Source: Zygnema cylindricum (Eukaryota > Streptophyta > Zygnematophyceae > Zygnematales > Zygnemataceae). From it: a stretch of 64,000 bases of DNA. The position numbers and the translations under genes are program-made. Of the stretch, positions 32,813 to 44,500 are shown one piece after another (position 1 is the stretch's first letter; each line of letters begins with the position of its first letter). Location of the stretch: positions 1 to 64,000 of the forward strand of contig JBBHKE010001577.1 of assembly GCA_037447655.1 (NCBI GenBank), written 5' to 3'. The notes beneath the pieces are model-generated. The model was not told the DNA's origin and ran no database searches. It saw nothing but the letters and a program-made list of their open reading frames with translations.

Positions 32813-33926
32813 TGTTGAAAAATGGTATTTTATATTTTATCTTTTTGAGTCCTGCATTTCTCATACTTGTCGTAGTCACTGAGAACTGACTGGCAGCCAT
32901 GTCTGCCTTAGACAGATGAGAAGATAGACATGAGATATGGCTCCTGCAAAAGAACATTGCCACACCGGGGATTTGATCCTGTATCCTACGGAGAAGAATC
33001 GTACGACTTAGCCATCCGCCTTATCCGTTAGGTCTTGATGAAACGTAACATTAATGTATTTGATATTTATATAACGTTATATCTACCGCATATTCCATTT
33101 AACATCCTACGAAACGAAACGCTACATGGAACGTGTGGTACCGCACGAAATGCAGTACCGCACGAAATTAATGAAACAAACATTTAATTTTCAACGGACG
33201 AAATTAAATGTTGCGATCGACGGTTCACAAAGCGAGAACGAATTTCACGCGGTCAACACGGAATTTTGACCGTCGAAATTCAACGGTCAACACAGAACAT
33301 TGACCGTTGAAATTCAACGGTCAACATTTATTCGGCGCGCCGTCAAATCCAACGGCTGAAATCGGTCGCCGTAAAAGAACGGACGGCACGCAGGAGTGCC
33401 GAGATTCCGGAAAACCTATCTGGGAGAAGCTCGGCGAAATGGGAGGAAACGACACGTGGCATCATCCTATTGGATGCCGAAAGAGGAAAAAGGACAGAAT
33501 GGCATTGACCTATAAGCCATGTGGCAGACCAGGAGTGGTGCCGAATAGTTCCGTACATAAAGTACGGCGGCTTTTGTACTTTGTATATACGATAATTAGG
33601 GTACTCGTTTTTGATTGGTTTAGAATTGCTATTAGGAGTTTTTCAAGACTTAGAAAAAATATTGAAAAGTCCTCTCTCTCCCATAGGCCATTTGTACAAA
33701 TATGCTGTCTTTGAACAGCCATAACTTAATGCTCAGGTGAGCAAATTCAGTGATTCTTTTTGCAACGGACTCAGGGGAGTCCATGCTACACAGGGGTGTA
33801 GTCAATCATAGTTTTTGCGTCCCAGGGTGGGACTTATTTATTGTCAAACTCAAAAGTGCATATACTATCCTAGAGGCTTCACATAAGCTGGACATTCTGT
33901 GTACCAATGGAGGTCACATAATTACA
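32813..33926 (+). mobile_element. Solo LTR, copia family 3 (TSD ATCAC)
   Basis: 1114 bp with ends TGTTGAAAAATGG and CACATAATTACA, flanked by the perfect duplication ATCAC (32808-32812 and 33927-33931). A second copy of the same LTR lies at 55975-57097. It contains the double hairpin GGACTCAGGGGAGTCC (33767-33782) and CTACACAGGGGTGTAG (33786-33801), an ACTTGTCGTAGTCACTGA loop near 32868, and a minus-strand B-box-like GGATCAAATCC near 32970. A possible TATA-like TTTGTATATACG is at about 33580. Confidence 0.9.
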
Positions 33927-33931
33927 ATCAC

Positions 33932-34299
33932 CTGGCGAGGTGATTTTAAATATAGTCCAATAAGGTGAGTGAATAGGCAGATGTGGTAGCACGTGTCGGA
34001 AGTTTTTTCAATTTTTGTGCACGGAGTACCAAAAAAAAACTCCACTGCAAGTTTCCAGCCTGTGCGTACTGTTTTCCGTGCGCTAATTTTTGTATAGGGG
34101 CCGTCTCTCTCAAACACATGTGTCTTCACACATATGGCTTAGGAAAAACATTGGGCACCTGTCGCCAACCGGGAAGAAGAAAAACGAAACAACATTTTTG
34201 TTCGACAGCGAAAGGTATTTTAGGGTTTCGACATGTGTACAATGTGGTGTACTGAAACAAGTCAAGAAGATAACACCGCGTAGGCAATGCACAGCGGAA
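33932..34299. other. Intergenic, no recognised gene
   Basis: No recognisable frame or repeat. Confidence 0.4.
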
Positions 34300-35751
34300 T
34301 GATACTCAGGATTAACTCGTAGCAACAACAGGTTACACGGCAACAGAGTAAGAGTTGGAACTTTACTAATCGGGAAGAGATTACAAGCTTCAGTGCTCGT
34401 TGCAGAAGTCTACTTCCAAAAGAGGTATCTTTGACTAGGCATGCTGGACTATTGATACTAGCTAGTTGCTAGTCAACAAAGTGCTAAACTTATATACAAG
34501 TGGATCTTCTCGGTCAATCGATACTTATCCAACAATATTCTAGACCAGCACAGATTAATCTACAATATGCTGCGTTGCTATACAGCCCTGCTTCGCTACT
34601 CTGCTGCAATACTTGATTGCTATGCTTCGCTAGTCTGACATCGTAGTTGTGCTGCTCTACCATCGCAGCTGTAGCAACCTTCTTACGTTTTCTAAAAGTG
34701 CTCCAATCTGTAACCCGGTTATAGTGCCTCCCACTAAGGTTTCAGCGTCCCGCTGAATACTATTCACTTAGGGAAACTGGAGATGACGGAGTATCTCGGA
34801 AGTTTCCTATCCGTACTCCTCGAATTCTGCACGTAGGGTGTCGAACTTGTTATGGAGTCCCTCACATCTTGCCTCTGAAAGCGCGATGCGACGGTCCGCA
34901 CCTGCCAGACGCCGTCGCGCAACCCGCCATTGCCGCTGTTCATCTCCCTCCTCAAGCGCAATTTCCGGCGCATCTTGTTGTGTCGAAGGAGTTTCGGGTG
35001 CAGCCTCCTTGGGTTCCGAAATCTGGGGAGCCTTGGGTGCTGCAACTGGGTGTGGTTCCTCCATTTCCTCGTCTGCGGGTTCTCACCTGGGCACTTTGCG
35101 TAAGTTGAAGGAGATGTGATTCCGCGCAACTCGGGCTCGCTGCAGTGCGTTCTTTCGTGCTTGCTTGAGGGTTTGCACTTCCGGTGTAACCTCGGCCCGA
35201 GCGATAATCTCGTGAAGACATACATCCTATGGATGATACCGACAAAGTAGTTAGGGGACGTCAATGTGGTAATGATACTGGTCCTCAACCACTTCTACAA
35301 ACGACAGAGTGTGAGGATTGAGTTATACCTAACCTTTGTGGTTGTTCCCTAAATCCTTCGTCCTCATAAAATTCCATGCGGGGTGTGGAGGTACACTAGC
35401 AGGGATGTTAATTGGTTATCCGAGTCTTCTTGTGCGCCACTGCGTTGGCCTCTATGCAGGATTCCAATAGAATCGTTTCACAAAACTGAAGGTGAGGTCA
35501 AGGTTATGAGAGTCACTGGGTAGTGGAAACAGATAGTCGGGAATTTCTTCCTCCCTTTCACTCTCCCCCTCCGTTTCCCTTTCCTCCCGTCGGAGGACAA
35601 ACATGTCATCCTCGCAAGGGTACTGCTCCTCAGCCTTCTTTTCAGATATTTTCAAAGATCGTTCGTCGGCCGTGCTCTGTTTGTTTGGGTCCTGCATCAC
35701 TTCCAGATCAGAGGTGCATTCCTCCTCTGGTGGGGGTGTCGGTTCTCGCTC
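34300..35751 (-). mobile_element. Remnant of an unrecognised LTR-type retroelement, cut by copia A
   Basis: From 34300 (TGATACTCAGGATTAACTCG) to about 34730 the sequence looks like an LTR on the minus strand. Next to it, on the minus strand, is a purine-rich TTAGTGGGAGGC that could be the polypurine tract, then two acidic open frames (separate entries). Copia A's LTR begins at 35752 inside the second frame. No reverse transcriptase or integrase remains, so assignment to Ty3/gypsy or another group is not possible by eye. Part of the LTR-like region (TGCTATGC, GACATCGCAGCTG words) recalls 45290-45455. Confidence 0.4.
34807..35064 (-). CDS. Acidic, Pro/Ala-rich then coiled-coil-like ORF of the remnant retroelement
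   Basis: 85 residues from the ATG at 35064. The first half is rich in Pro, Ala and Glu (HPVAAPKAPQISEPKEAAPE). The second half is charged and helix-prone (RVARRRLAGADRRIALSEAR) and ends FEEYG at the stop, about 75 bp before the presumed polypurine tract. The frame continues upstream past a stop with similar helical sequence (VQTLKQARKNALQRAR), so this is probably the C-terminal part of a larger broken protein. Function unknown; a gag-like role is a guess. Confidence 0.35.
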   Translation of the reverse strand: MEEPHPVAAPKAPQISEPKEAAPETPSTQQDAPEIALEEGDEQRQWRVARRRLAGADRRIALSEARCEGLHNKFDTLRAEFEEYG

Positions 35752-35763
35752 TGTGGAAATCAC
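35452..35763 (-). CDS. Acidic hypothetical ORF of the remnant retroelement
   Basis: About 100 residues, very acidic with PPPEEE, EERETEGESEREEE and FSFVKRFYWNPA segments. The upstream end meets copia A's LTR (35752), so it is truncated there. No family recognised. Low complexity and base composition fit coding sequence only weakly. Confidence 0.3.
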   Translation of the reverse strand: MISTEREPTPPPEEECTSDLEVMQDPNKQSTADERSLKISEKKAEEQYPCEDDMFVLRREERETEGESEREEEIPDYLFPLPSDSHNLDLTFSFVKRFYWNPA

Positions 35764-36754
35764 TAGATTTAGGGGAGATATTTTCTAGGTCTTAATTGAT
35801 TAGAATAGCAAAAAGAAAAAGAGTAGGCAGCATGCCTCCACCTTCTCTCTCTCGCCCCCATACTTGTTGTAGTCACTGAAAGAGAGAGAGGGCGGTGGAG
35901 CCATGGCTACCTAAGCTCCTTAGACAGGACTAAAGAGTGACCTAAGTCCCTCTCAACAAAGAGGTTGAGTCTGGCAGGACTCGACCCTCCGACCGGCAGA
36001 GCAAGGCATAGCCGTCAGCTCTTACTGGTTTGTCGTAGTAGTCCGTTAGGATACAAAGGGTTTGATAGCTATTTAATCATTAGCTAGATCATTAATTTGA
36101 TTAATGAAATAACAAATTGAGGACATAGAAACTAGTTAAGTTTTTGGTACGCACGAAACAAATGTACCGGACATTTGTTATTTCGAACGGCTACCAATAA
36201 AAGCCGGTTTGGATCCGACGGCTCACATCATCGCCGCGATCCCAGAATGGCCACCTTGGCGGTTTTTCGGACGTGACATGACCTGTCCACATGTGGCAAG
36301 ATATCATTGGGAAGCGAGAATCTCGAGGAGCACGAGGACAACTCTGAAGGAGACAAACGTCCACTCCATGGCCTTGTCGTACACAACTCGTACTGAAAGT
36401 ACATATGCCTTAGTACCTTTGTTTACTGTAGAGTCTTCTGATTGGTTCGTACATAAGTAGATAAGGGTTCTAAGATGGGTTTAGGACTTAGAGGATTGAG
36501 GAGGAAGCGGCCTCTCTCCCAATAAGCATGCATAAATATTCGCATCTTTGCCACTTGAAATTTAATCGCCTGGTTGGGCGTTTTCAGTGATTCTTTTTGC
36601 TCTGGACTCAAGGGAGTCCAAAGTGCACAAGGGTGCAATTAGAGTGTCTATTTGCCTTCTTGGGTAGCAGCTGTTCTAATTGAAAGTGGGTTAGTGAAAA
36701 ACTACCTAGAGGCTTCTTGAATTTTGCAACCCAAATGGGGGACACAGAATTGCA
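35752..36754 (+). repeat. 5' LTR of copia A
   Basis: 1003 bp. It holds, in order: a long (CT)n/(GA)n stem around ACTTGTTGTAGTCACTGA (35822-35912); a minus-strand tRNA-like module with B box GGGTCGAGTCC (about 35960-36035); and near the 3' side the hairpins GGACTCAAGGGAGTCC (36604-36619) and TGCACAAGGGTGCA (36624-36637). The gag ATG at 36735 lies inside the LTR. Confidence 0.85.
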
Positions 36755-39700
36755 GGTTATGGGCCCACCCTCAAGGGTGCCCATATTCAACGGATCTGGG
36801 ATCATTTACTGGGAAGCCATGATGACAGGGGCATTGTGTGAAAAACCATGCTGGGGTATTGTTAGTGGACAAGTGAAACGTCCATCTCAGGGAACTCCAC
36901 CAGGGTTTGGAGGAGTGAGGTTTTTTGCAAGAGCATCTGTTCCAACGGAGGAGACAGATGATGGGGACAGCAGTGTGTCCGAAAAAAGAAAGGAGAAACC
37001 TCTCACTCCTATCGCCACGACACCCGAAGCGGTGGCTGTGAAGACCGAGGAAAATGATATTCAAATGTGGGAGTACACCAACATGAATGCCAAGCATTTC
37101 ATTTTGAGGCACCTCACTCAAGCTTTGGCGACCTCTCATCTTCACATCTTCAAGGTCGAGGAGTTGTGGATGACTTTAGTGGAGATTTATAGAGCCGGTA
37201 CCATTCAGGAGCTCCAGCTGGTTGAGCGAAGGTTGACGAGTTATACTTACAAAGGAGGGAAGATGTTAGACTACTGTAATGATCTCCCTTGTCTGTACAT
37301 GGAGATGGAAAGTGTTGGATGGACAGGCACAATGAAGATGAAAGTTAACACACTCTTCATGAAGTTGCGTGAGGAGTATGAAAACATTGTGTAACCGAGT
37401 GCAGGAAATGGATGGCAGTTCTTAGAAGTGGAACATCGTGGTTCGAATGATACTCGTGTAGGAGAACACTATTGAAATCCGCAGAGCAGGTCAGAGCGTT
37501 CAAGCTGTAGCTGCCGGAACAGACCTGTGGTGGAAGGATCCCAAGAAGCCGTACAACGGCTTCAAAGGGGAAAAATACCAATCTAGAGAACCTAGGCCTC
37601 CAAAAGGTCTTTGTCATTTCTACAAAAGGTCGGGACACTTCATAGCTGATTGCATGAAGCTCTCAGAGCTGAGGCTCTAAGAAAATCGTGGAGGGGGTTC
37701 TTCCGGATGGAAGAAATTGGCACTTGTGGTTACACGATTGGAAGGAGAGACCGAGGAGGACGAGTCCTCTGAGGAGGAGGACAGAGAGCTTTTTTTTGAC
37801 GAGAATTTGGAGGAGAAGGAGATTCCTCGGAAACAGAAGTGTGCTCTTGGAGCCATTCGGGAAGCTCTAGAGGAAGGATGGATCATCGATTGAGGTGCAT
37901 CTACGCATATGTGTCGTGACATGCACCTCTTCACTAAGCTAAGAAATATTTGTACTGTAGAAATAGAGTATGGGGATGGGAGAGTAGTTACCACAGATCT
38001 AATGGGCACGGTAGATCTGAAAGTATTAGTGGAGGGTAAGACTTCTATACTCACTTTTTCAGATGTGCTCTACATTCCTCAGCTGAGTAAAAATCTTTTG
38101 TCTACTTTTGTATTATATGACAAGGATTTTGATACCTTCACTAGAAAGGGAGTCTTTACAGCTAAGTACTGAGATGAAGTCTACTTCACAGCAGATAAGG
38201 GTAGCTAAAGAATGTTTAGGCTTAACTTGAGTAATGAAAAGAAGAGTGCTTACTATGGTGGTGTCCCGAGGATGATGATTTGGCATAAGCGGCTGGGGCA
38301 TGTGCATTTTGATAAGATGAGGGAAATGAAGAAGTTGTGTGTTGTAGAAGGCATTCAGTTTGGGGATGTTGAAATGATGGATGATTGTAGTGGTTGTGCC
38401 TAAGGTAAGGCTCACAGACTCCCCTTTCCCAAAACTGCCACGTATAGAGGTGATAAAGTACTGGATCTGGTCCACACAAATATCTGGGGACCAGCAAGAG
38501 TACCTTCGGTTGGGGGGAAGAGGTATATGCTAATAATTACTGATGAGTGGTCCATATATTCTAGAGTCTACTTCCTAAAACCAAAGCCTGAAACACCAAA
38601 GTACTTCAAAGAATACCAAGCCTGGAGTGAGAAGTTGCACGGAACCCCATTAAGCGAATAAGGGGTGATATTGGGGGAGAGTACACCTCTAACCAGTTTG
38701 AGGAATACTTGAGAGATGAGGGAGTTCAGCATCAAAAAAGTGTACCAAATAATCCAGAACAAAATGGGGTAGCTGAAAGGTTGAACCGGACTTTGGGAGA
38801 TAGTGTGTGTAGTATGTTGGCAGATAAGAAAATAGGAAGATGATTGTGGGTAGAGGCTATGAACTGTGCTAATTACATTAAGAATAGAGTCCTCACTGCA
38901 GCCGTTAAAAGAATGACACCTTATGAGACATGGGTTGGAAGGAAACCGGATATTTCTCACTGGAAAGTATTCGGTAGTCAAGTTTACAATATTGACATCG
39001 ATAAGAAAAATTGGAAGTTAGATGCTAAAGGGAAACCGGGATATTTTGTGAGGTATGATGTGAAGGGATATAGAGTATATGACTTAGCTAAACAAGATAT
39101 CATTCTGGTAAAGCATCTAGTTGTCATGGATGAAGGAAAGTCATTTGATCCCTTCAAATACACTAAGAAAATCATAATCAGTTTTGTGTCCGAGAGTGAG
39201 GAGGACTTAGATCTTCCCAAAAGGGACACAAGTAAAAACGTGATTGCAGATTCAGGGGAGATCGAAGATGGGGGAGATATACCAGAATCTCCTCATATTT
39301 TTACACACTTTGAGGAGAGAGAGGAAGAGGAGCCAGAATCGGCTTCCATGGATAGAGGAGCCGATGAGACAGTAAGGGGGAACCCGAGACTTCCTCCATT
39401 CCAGCTTCGGACTTTGAGGGAGGACAGAGGAGCAGCAAAAGACTAGAAGAAAAACAGGCTGCTCACAAGGTAACGAACTTATCTCACCCAGATGAGCCTC
39501 AGTCATACTCGAAGGTGATGAACAGGTTGGAGAAAGACAGATGGGTCAGAGCCATAAATGATGAGATGGCTTCCATCATGGAAGCTAAATCTTGGGAGCT
39601 GGTGAACTGCCCTCAGACAGAAAATATATAGGGTGCAAATGGGTATTTAGATTGAAACTGAACTTAGATAATACCATTGAGATTTATAAGGCTCGGTTGG

Positions 39701-40591
39701 TAGCAAAGGGGTTCACCCAAAAAGAGGGGATAGATTACGAGGACACTTTTGCTCCGGTGGTTCGGTTCCCAACCGTAAGGATTCTACTTAGTCTAGCAGC
39801 AGTGGAAGACATGGAAATTTACCAGATGGATCTCAAGACCGCTTTCCTCAACGTTGAACTTGAGGAAGAAATGTTCATGCAACAACCAGAGAGATTTTTA
39901 GAGGAAGGAGAAGAGATCAAAGTCTGCAGGCTCATAAAGTCCCTATATGGACTGAAGCAGGCTCCCAAACAATAGAACAAGAAACTAGATGGGTTTCTCA
40001 CCGGTCTGGGATATACTCGCATAAGTTCTAACCATTCTATTCATAGGTTTGAGGATGAGAATAGTGTGATGTTTATTGCAATTTATGTGGATGAACTACT
40101 GGTGTTAAGTAAATCTATCGAAAAGATCAATAAGTTAAAGAAAGATCTTAGAAGCAGATTTGACATGAAGAATTTAGGGGAGGCTAAATATATTATGGGG
40201 ATTCAAATGGAAAGAGATAGAGGTAAGAGAATAATCAGACTTACTCAAAAGGAAGCTATCTGAAATATGCTTGAGAAATTTTAGATGAAAAAGGCAAACA
40301 ATTGTACCACTCCCATGGACTTGAAGAAAGTAAGTGATCGGAGTGTAGAAGGAGAAGTGAAAATACTAGATAATCAAATGAGTCCAAAAGAGAGAGAGTT
40401 TATAAAGTCAATTCCTTACAGACAATTTGTAAGAAGCTTGATTTACTTTATGAATTGTACTAGACCGGACATTGCAGCAGCAGTTCGAGTCCTCAGTAGG
40501 AGTCTTAATGATCCTAGAAAGAGAGACTGGGAGGCAGCCAAGAGAGTCATGAGATACTTGGTGGGAACCAGGGATTCATGAATGCATTTGG
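36735..40591 (+). pseudogene. Decayed gag-pol of copia A
   Basis: Gag opens at 36735 inside the LTR (MGDTELQVMGPP) and is open to 37394. A degenerate zinc knuckle (CHFYKRSGHFIADC, second Cys lost) is at about 37613. The protease has a stop in place of a residue in its active site region (D-stop-GAS, about 37890). The integrase HHCC zinc region is at 38278-38440 and is broken by a stop before GKAHRLPF. The integrase core continues to about 38980. Reverse transcriptase runs from about 39600 to 40260 and has YVDE where YVDD is expected (about 40086). RNase H is cut at 40591 after MRYLVGTRDS. It cannot make functional enzymes. Confidence 0.85.
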
Positions 40592-41567
40592 TGCAATTCT
40601 GTGTCCTCCATTGGACAACAGAATACAAGAATCTTCTAGATGGTGTTTAACTAACCCACTTCAAGCCACAATCACGGCTGCCCAATATAGAAAACTGATA
40701 ATTTGACTGCACCCTTGTGCAGTTTGAACTCTCGTGAGTCCGTAGCAAAAAGAATCACTAAAACCGGCCAACCAGGTGATAAGTTATGAGCAGGCAAAAA
40801 TGCCAATTTATACAAAGCTCTCTTAGAGAGAGAAGACTATCTCCCAGATTTTCCTAAGTCCTAAATCACTCTCACAACTCCTATCTATTGAAGTACGGAC
40901 CAATCATATGTCTGTAAAGTACAGAAAGGTACTATGGCCGGTGTCCTTTTTGTACGACCTGTGTACGACAAGGCCACTGAGCAGACGCGTGTCACTTTTC
41001 CACTAGTCCGTATGTTCTCCGGATTTCCCGCGATCATCTCTCCACGTGGCGCCAGGTCATGCCACGTCCATAAATGTCAAAGTGACCATTCCGCGATCTT
41101 GGAAATGATATGCGCCGTCGGATTAAATCCGACTTTAATTGTCGACCGTCGAAACAAATGTCCAATTCATTTGTTTCGTGCGAAATGATGTCTGCACTGA
41201 AATACTTTAACTAGTTCTATGTTCCTTTGTTCACATTTCAGTTAATTGGTTTCAAGATCATGTATCAGTTTAAATACGTATCACACCCTACGTATTTTAA
41301 CGGACTACCGGCTACGCTTTACTCTACCGATCCGAGGTTCTAGTCCTGCCGGACTCAATTTTTTGTTTGAGAGTGACATTTGTCACTTTTTAGTCCTGCT
41401 TGCAGGACTAAGGCAGCCATGGCTTAACCACCCTCTCTATCCTTCAGTGACTACAACAAGTATGGGGGCTAGAGAGAGGAGTTGAAAGCAGGCTGTCTGC
41501 CCTTTTCTTTTTCATTTTATATTAACCTATTTATACCTAGAAAATACTCTAAAAATCAATTATTTTC
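40592..41567 (-). mobile_element. Family-1 copia LTR, inverted, joining copies A and B
   Basis: 976 bp beginning TGCAATTCTGTG as at 55714 and 62106, and ending ...CAATTATTTTC, four bases short of the expected CA end. The orientation is opposite to A and B. It holds the hairpins CTGCACCCTTGTGCAG (40707-40722) and GAACTCTCGTGAGTCC (40727-40742), a plus-strand tRNA-like module (about 41315-41370) and the stem with the conserved loop (41405-41495). No target duplication is visible. Confidence 0.75.
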
Positions 41568-41573
41568 GAAGGC

Positions 41574-44500
41574 GTGTTTCCTCAGTTTCAGCAAGCAACA
41601 TTACTTACGAGGGGTCTCCCTCGTAGTATGAAAGGAGCGTCTAATATGCCCAAACAGAAAGATAAGGCTAGCTGGACTTTACAGTTGGCAATTAATATTT
41701 TACTAGAAGAGGAAGCTACATCTAATATTTTGAATGTTGAGCAAGTAGAGGCTTTCAATTCAGACTTTGAGAGAAAAAGACGGTTTAATCAACAAAAAAA
41801 TCAGTTTACTTCACAAAATCAGTTCAGATAGTTTAATCAAGGTGGAAATAGACAATCCAACAATGCACCTTCCTATTGTAATGAGAGAGGTCATGGATAT
41901 AGGTTCTGTCCTAAGCTAAAAAAGGCTAGCAAAACAGGTTTAAACAGGTCGGGATGGCAACAAAGTCAATTCTACAAAAGCTTACGGGGCCTACCCTTCG
42001 TGGAAATGCATTGTTTTCGGCCTCTTCGTCTCTCCAAGACGAGACTTTGACGTTTTCTCAAGAAGATTAAACAAATCTATTTCCTATGGCAGCGTCAATA
42101 GAGGGCCCGAAGGACACTGGATGGATAATGGATACGGGAGCATCAGCTCACATGTGCTGAAACAAAGCTATCTTCAAAAAATCTAAAAACAACGCCGAAG
42201 AAAAATATTTATTATGCTTGCCAGACACTTGTTGTGGGTGATGTATCTTTGCTAGTTGATGTAGAAGGAAAAGCAATTGAAAGGACCCTTCACCATATTG
42301 TTTTTGTTCCTGACTTTAAGAATAATCTGTTTCTACATCCTTGGTAAAGAGTAAAGGCTTTGAGGTCAAGTTGAAAAATGGTCGACAGGTTGTTAGCAAG
42401 AATGGCAAGGTTGCAGTTACAGGTACAAGAGATTGCAGCAAAATATACCGCATGGAAATGGTTTATACCAAGGAGAATGATGTTCTGTACTCCGGTGTTT
42501 TACATTCAGATGAGTTATGGCATAAAAGATTAGGCCATGTAAATTATGATAGTTTGAAAAAAATGGTAGTTGCTGGAAAAATAGATGGTATATCAATCAC
42601 AGATCAGCCGGTTAAAACATGTGATGGCTGCGCTTTAGGCAAAATCCACAGACTGCCATTCCCTAAAGAGTCTGAACATGAGTCAACTAGACTCTTACAG
42701 CAAATTCATTTTAATGTTTTTGGTCCTGCTAAGGTACCATCTATCGGGGGGGTGAAATATATGGTCACCTTCAGAGATGATTTTTCAAGGTTTACATAAG
42801 TTTACTTCATGAAAGAAAAGAGCGAAGTGTTTGGTCACTTCAAACACTATAAAGCATGGGTAGAAAAACTCCATAAATTACCAATTTTGGAGTTCAGATC
42901 GGACAATGGTGGGGAATATACTTTGAAGGAACTTGAAGCTTTTTCACTTGATGTAGGTATAAGTCATCTTTTGACTGTTCCGTATTCACTGGAACAAAGT
43001 GGGGTTTCAGAGAGATTATATAGAACCCTCACAGAGAGCTCTTGGTAGATGCTTGCAGATATAAATGTGGATCCAAAATTTTGGGTTGAGGCTCTAAATT
43101 GTGCGGTTTATATTAAGAATAGGATAGGATCAAGATCGGTAGAGACTATTCCTTACGAGATCTAGACGGGTAGAAAACCAGATGTTAGTCATTTCAAAGT
43201 CTTTGGTAGTAAATGCTTTATCTTAGATACATCTAATGATAGATGGAAGATGAAACCGAAAGGATTACCGGGTATTCTGTTAGGATATTATGATCACTCA
43301 AAGGGTTATAGAGTTTTTGTGTTTGAAAGGCAAAAAATAAATGTAGTGAGAAACATCATCGTTAAGGATGAGCTAGATTCGATAGATTTATTTGAAATGA
43401 CAAAGCAAGAAAAACAGCAAAAAGTACTAGAATATATTATTCTAGATTTCATCCATAAAATTATCCCACAGATACGAACTTCACCGGTGAGAATACGGGA
43501 GTCTAAAATTCTCCATGTTCCTTCACAAATTCAGTTACAACCGGACCTACTGCGGTCAATGCCTAGTGATCGCAACCAGCGCAACAAGCGCAATGCAAGG
43601 GATCTGACAATTTCAGCCTCAATATTTCCGAAGGGAAGAAGATCCAGTAGCCGCCTGCAAGCAAGTTCTCAATTTGCCTACTCGGCAACCTCAAGGGAGC
43701 CTCTAACCAGTCGAGAGGCCTTCTCATCACCAGAGCAGAACCACTGGATCGAGGCAGCAAACGATGAAATGAAGTCGATCATGGAAGCTCAAACATGGGA
43801 GCTTGTGGACCTTCCTCCAAACCAAAATGTTATGGGCAGCAAATGGGTATTCAAGATGAAGTTAAATCTTGTTAATACCATTGAACGATATAAGGCCAGA
43901 CTTTTGGCAAAATGGTATAATCAAAAGGAGGGAATTGATTTTGAAGAAAGATTTTCTCCGGTTGTAAGATTTCTGACAGTTAGGATTTTGCTGTCCCTAC
44001 CCGCTATAGAAGATATGGAAACACATCAGATGGATGTGAAAACAACCTTTTTGCATTGAGAACTAGAGGAGACCATTTACATGCAGCAGCCTGAAATGTA
44101 TGCAGAACCAGGAAAAGAACAATTAGTATGCAAATTGTTAAAATCTCCGTACCGCCTAAAACAGGCCCCTAGGCAATGGAATTTAAAGCTTGATGAATTC
44201 TTAACTAGCCTAGGATTTCAAAGGATAAGTTGTGATCACTCTTTTTATGTTCTAAACGATGAGGATGGGATAGTATATATAGCAGTGTAGGTAGATGATT
44301 TACTATTAATTAGCAAATCAATGGCTGAAATTAACAAAATCAAAACTGCTCTAAATTCACGGTTCGAGATGAAAGACCTAGGTGAGGCAAAATATATTAT
44401 GGGTGTCTAGGTAGAGAGGGACAGAAATAAGAAAGTAATAAAGTTGACTCAAAAATAGGCAATTGGAAACATGTTAGATGAGTACGGAATGCGAGGGGCA

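Larger units (their letters stand above)
35752..40591 (+). mobile_element. Copia element A (family 1), 3' truncated
   Basis: The 5' LTR is 35752-36754 (TGTGGAAATC...AGAATTGCA, 1003 bp). The primer site GGTTATGGGCCCACC (36755-36769) follows at once. Gag, protease, integrase, reverse transcriptase and part of RNase H run to 40591, where an LTR in the opposite orientation begins. No 3' LTR of its own is present. Many stops and frameshifts mark it as old. Its closest relatives in the window are C, D and E. Confidence 0.88.

Noticed and set aside
34838-35119. Plus-strand Ser/Ala-rich frames
   Set aside because: They are shadows of the minus-strand acidic frame and show no family resemblance.
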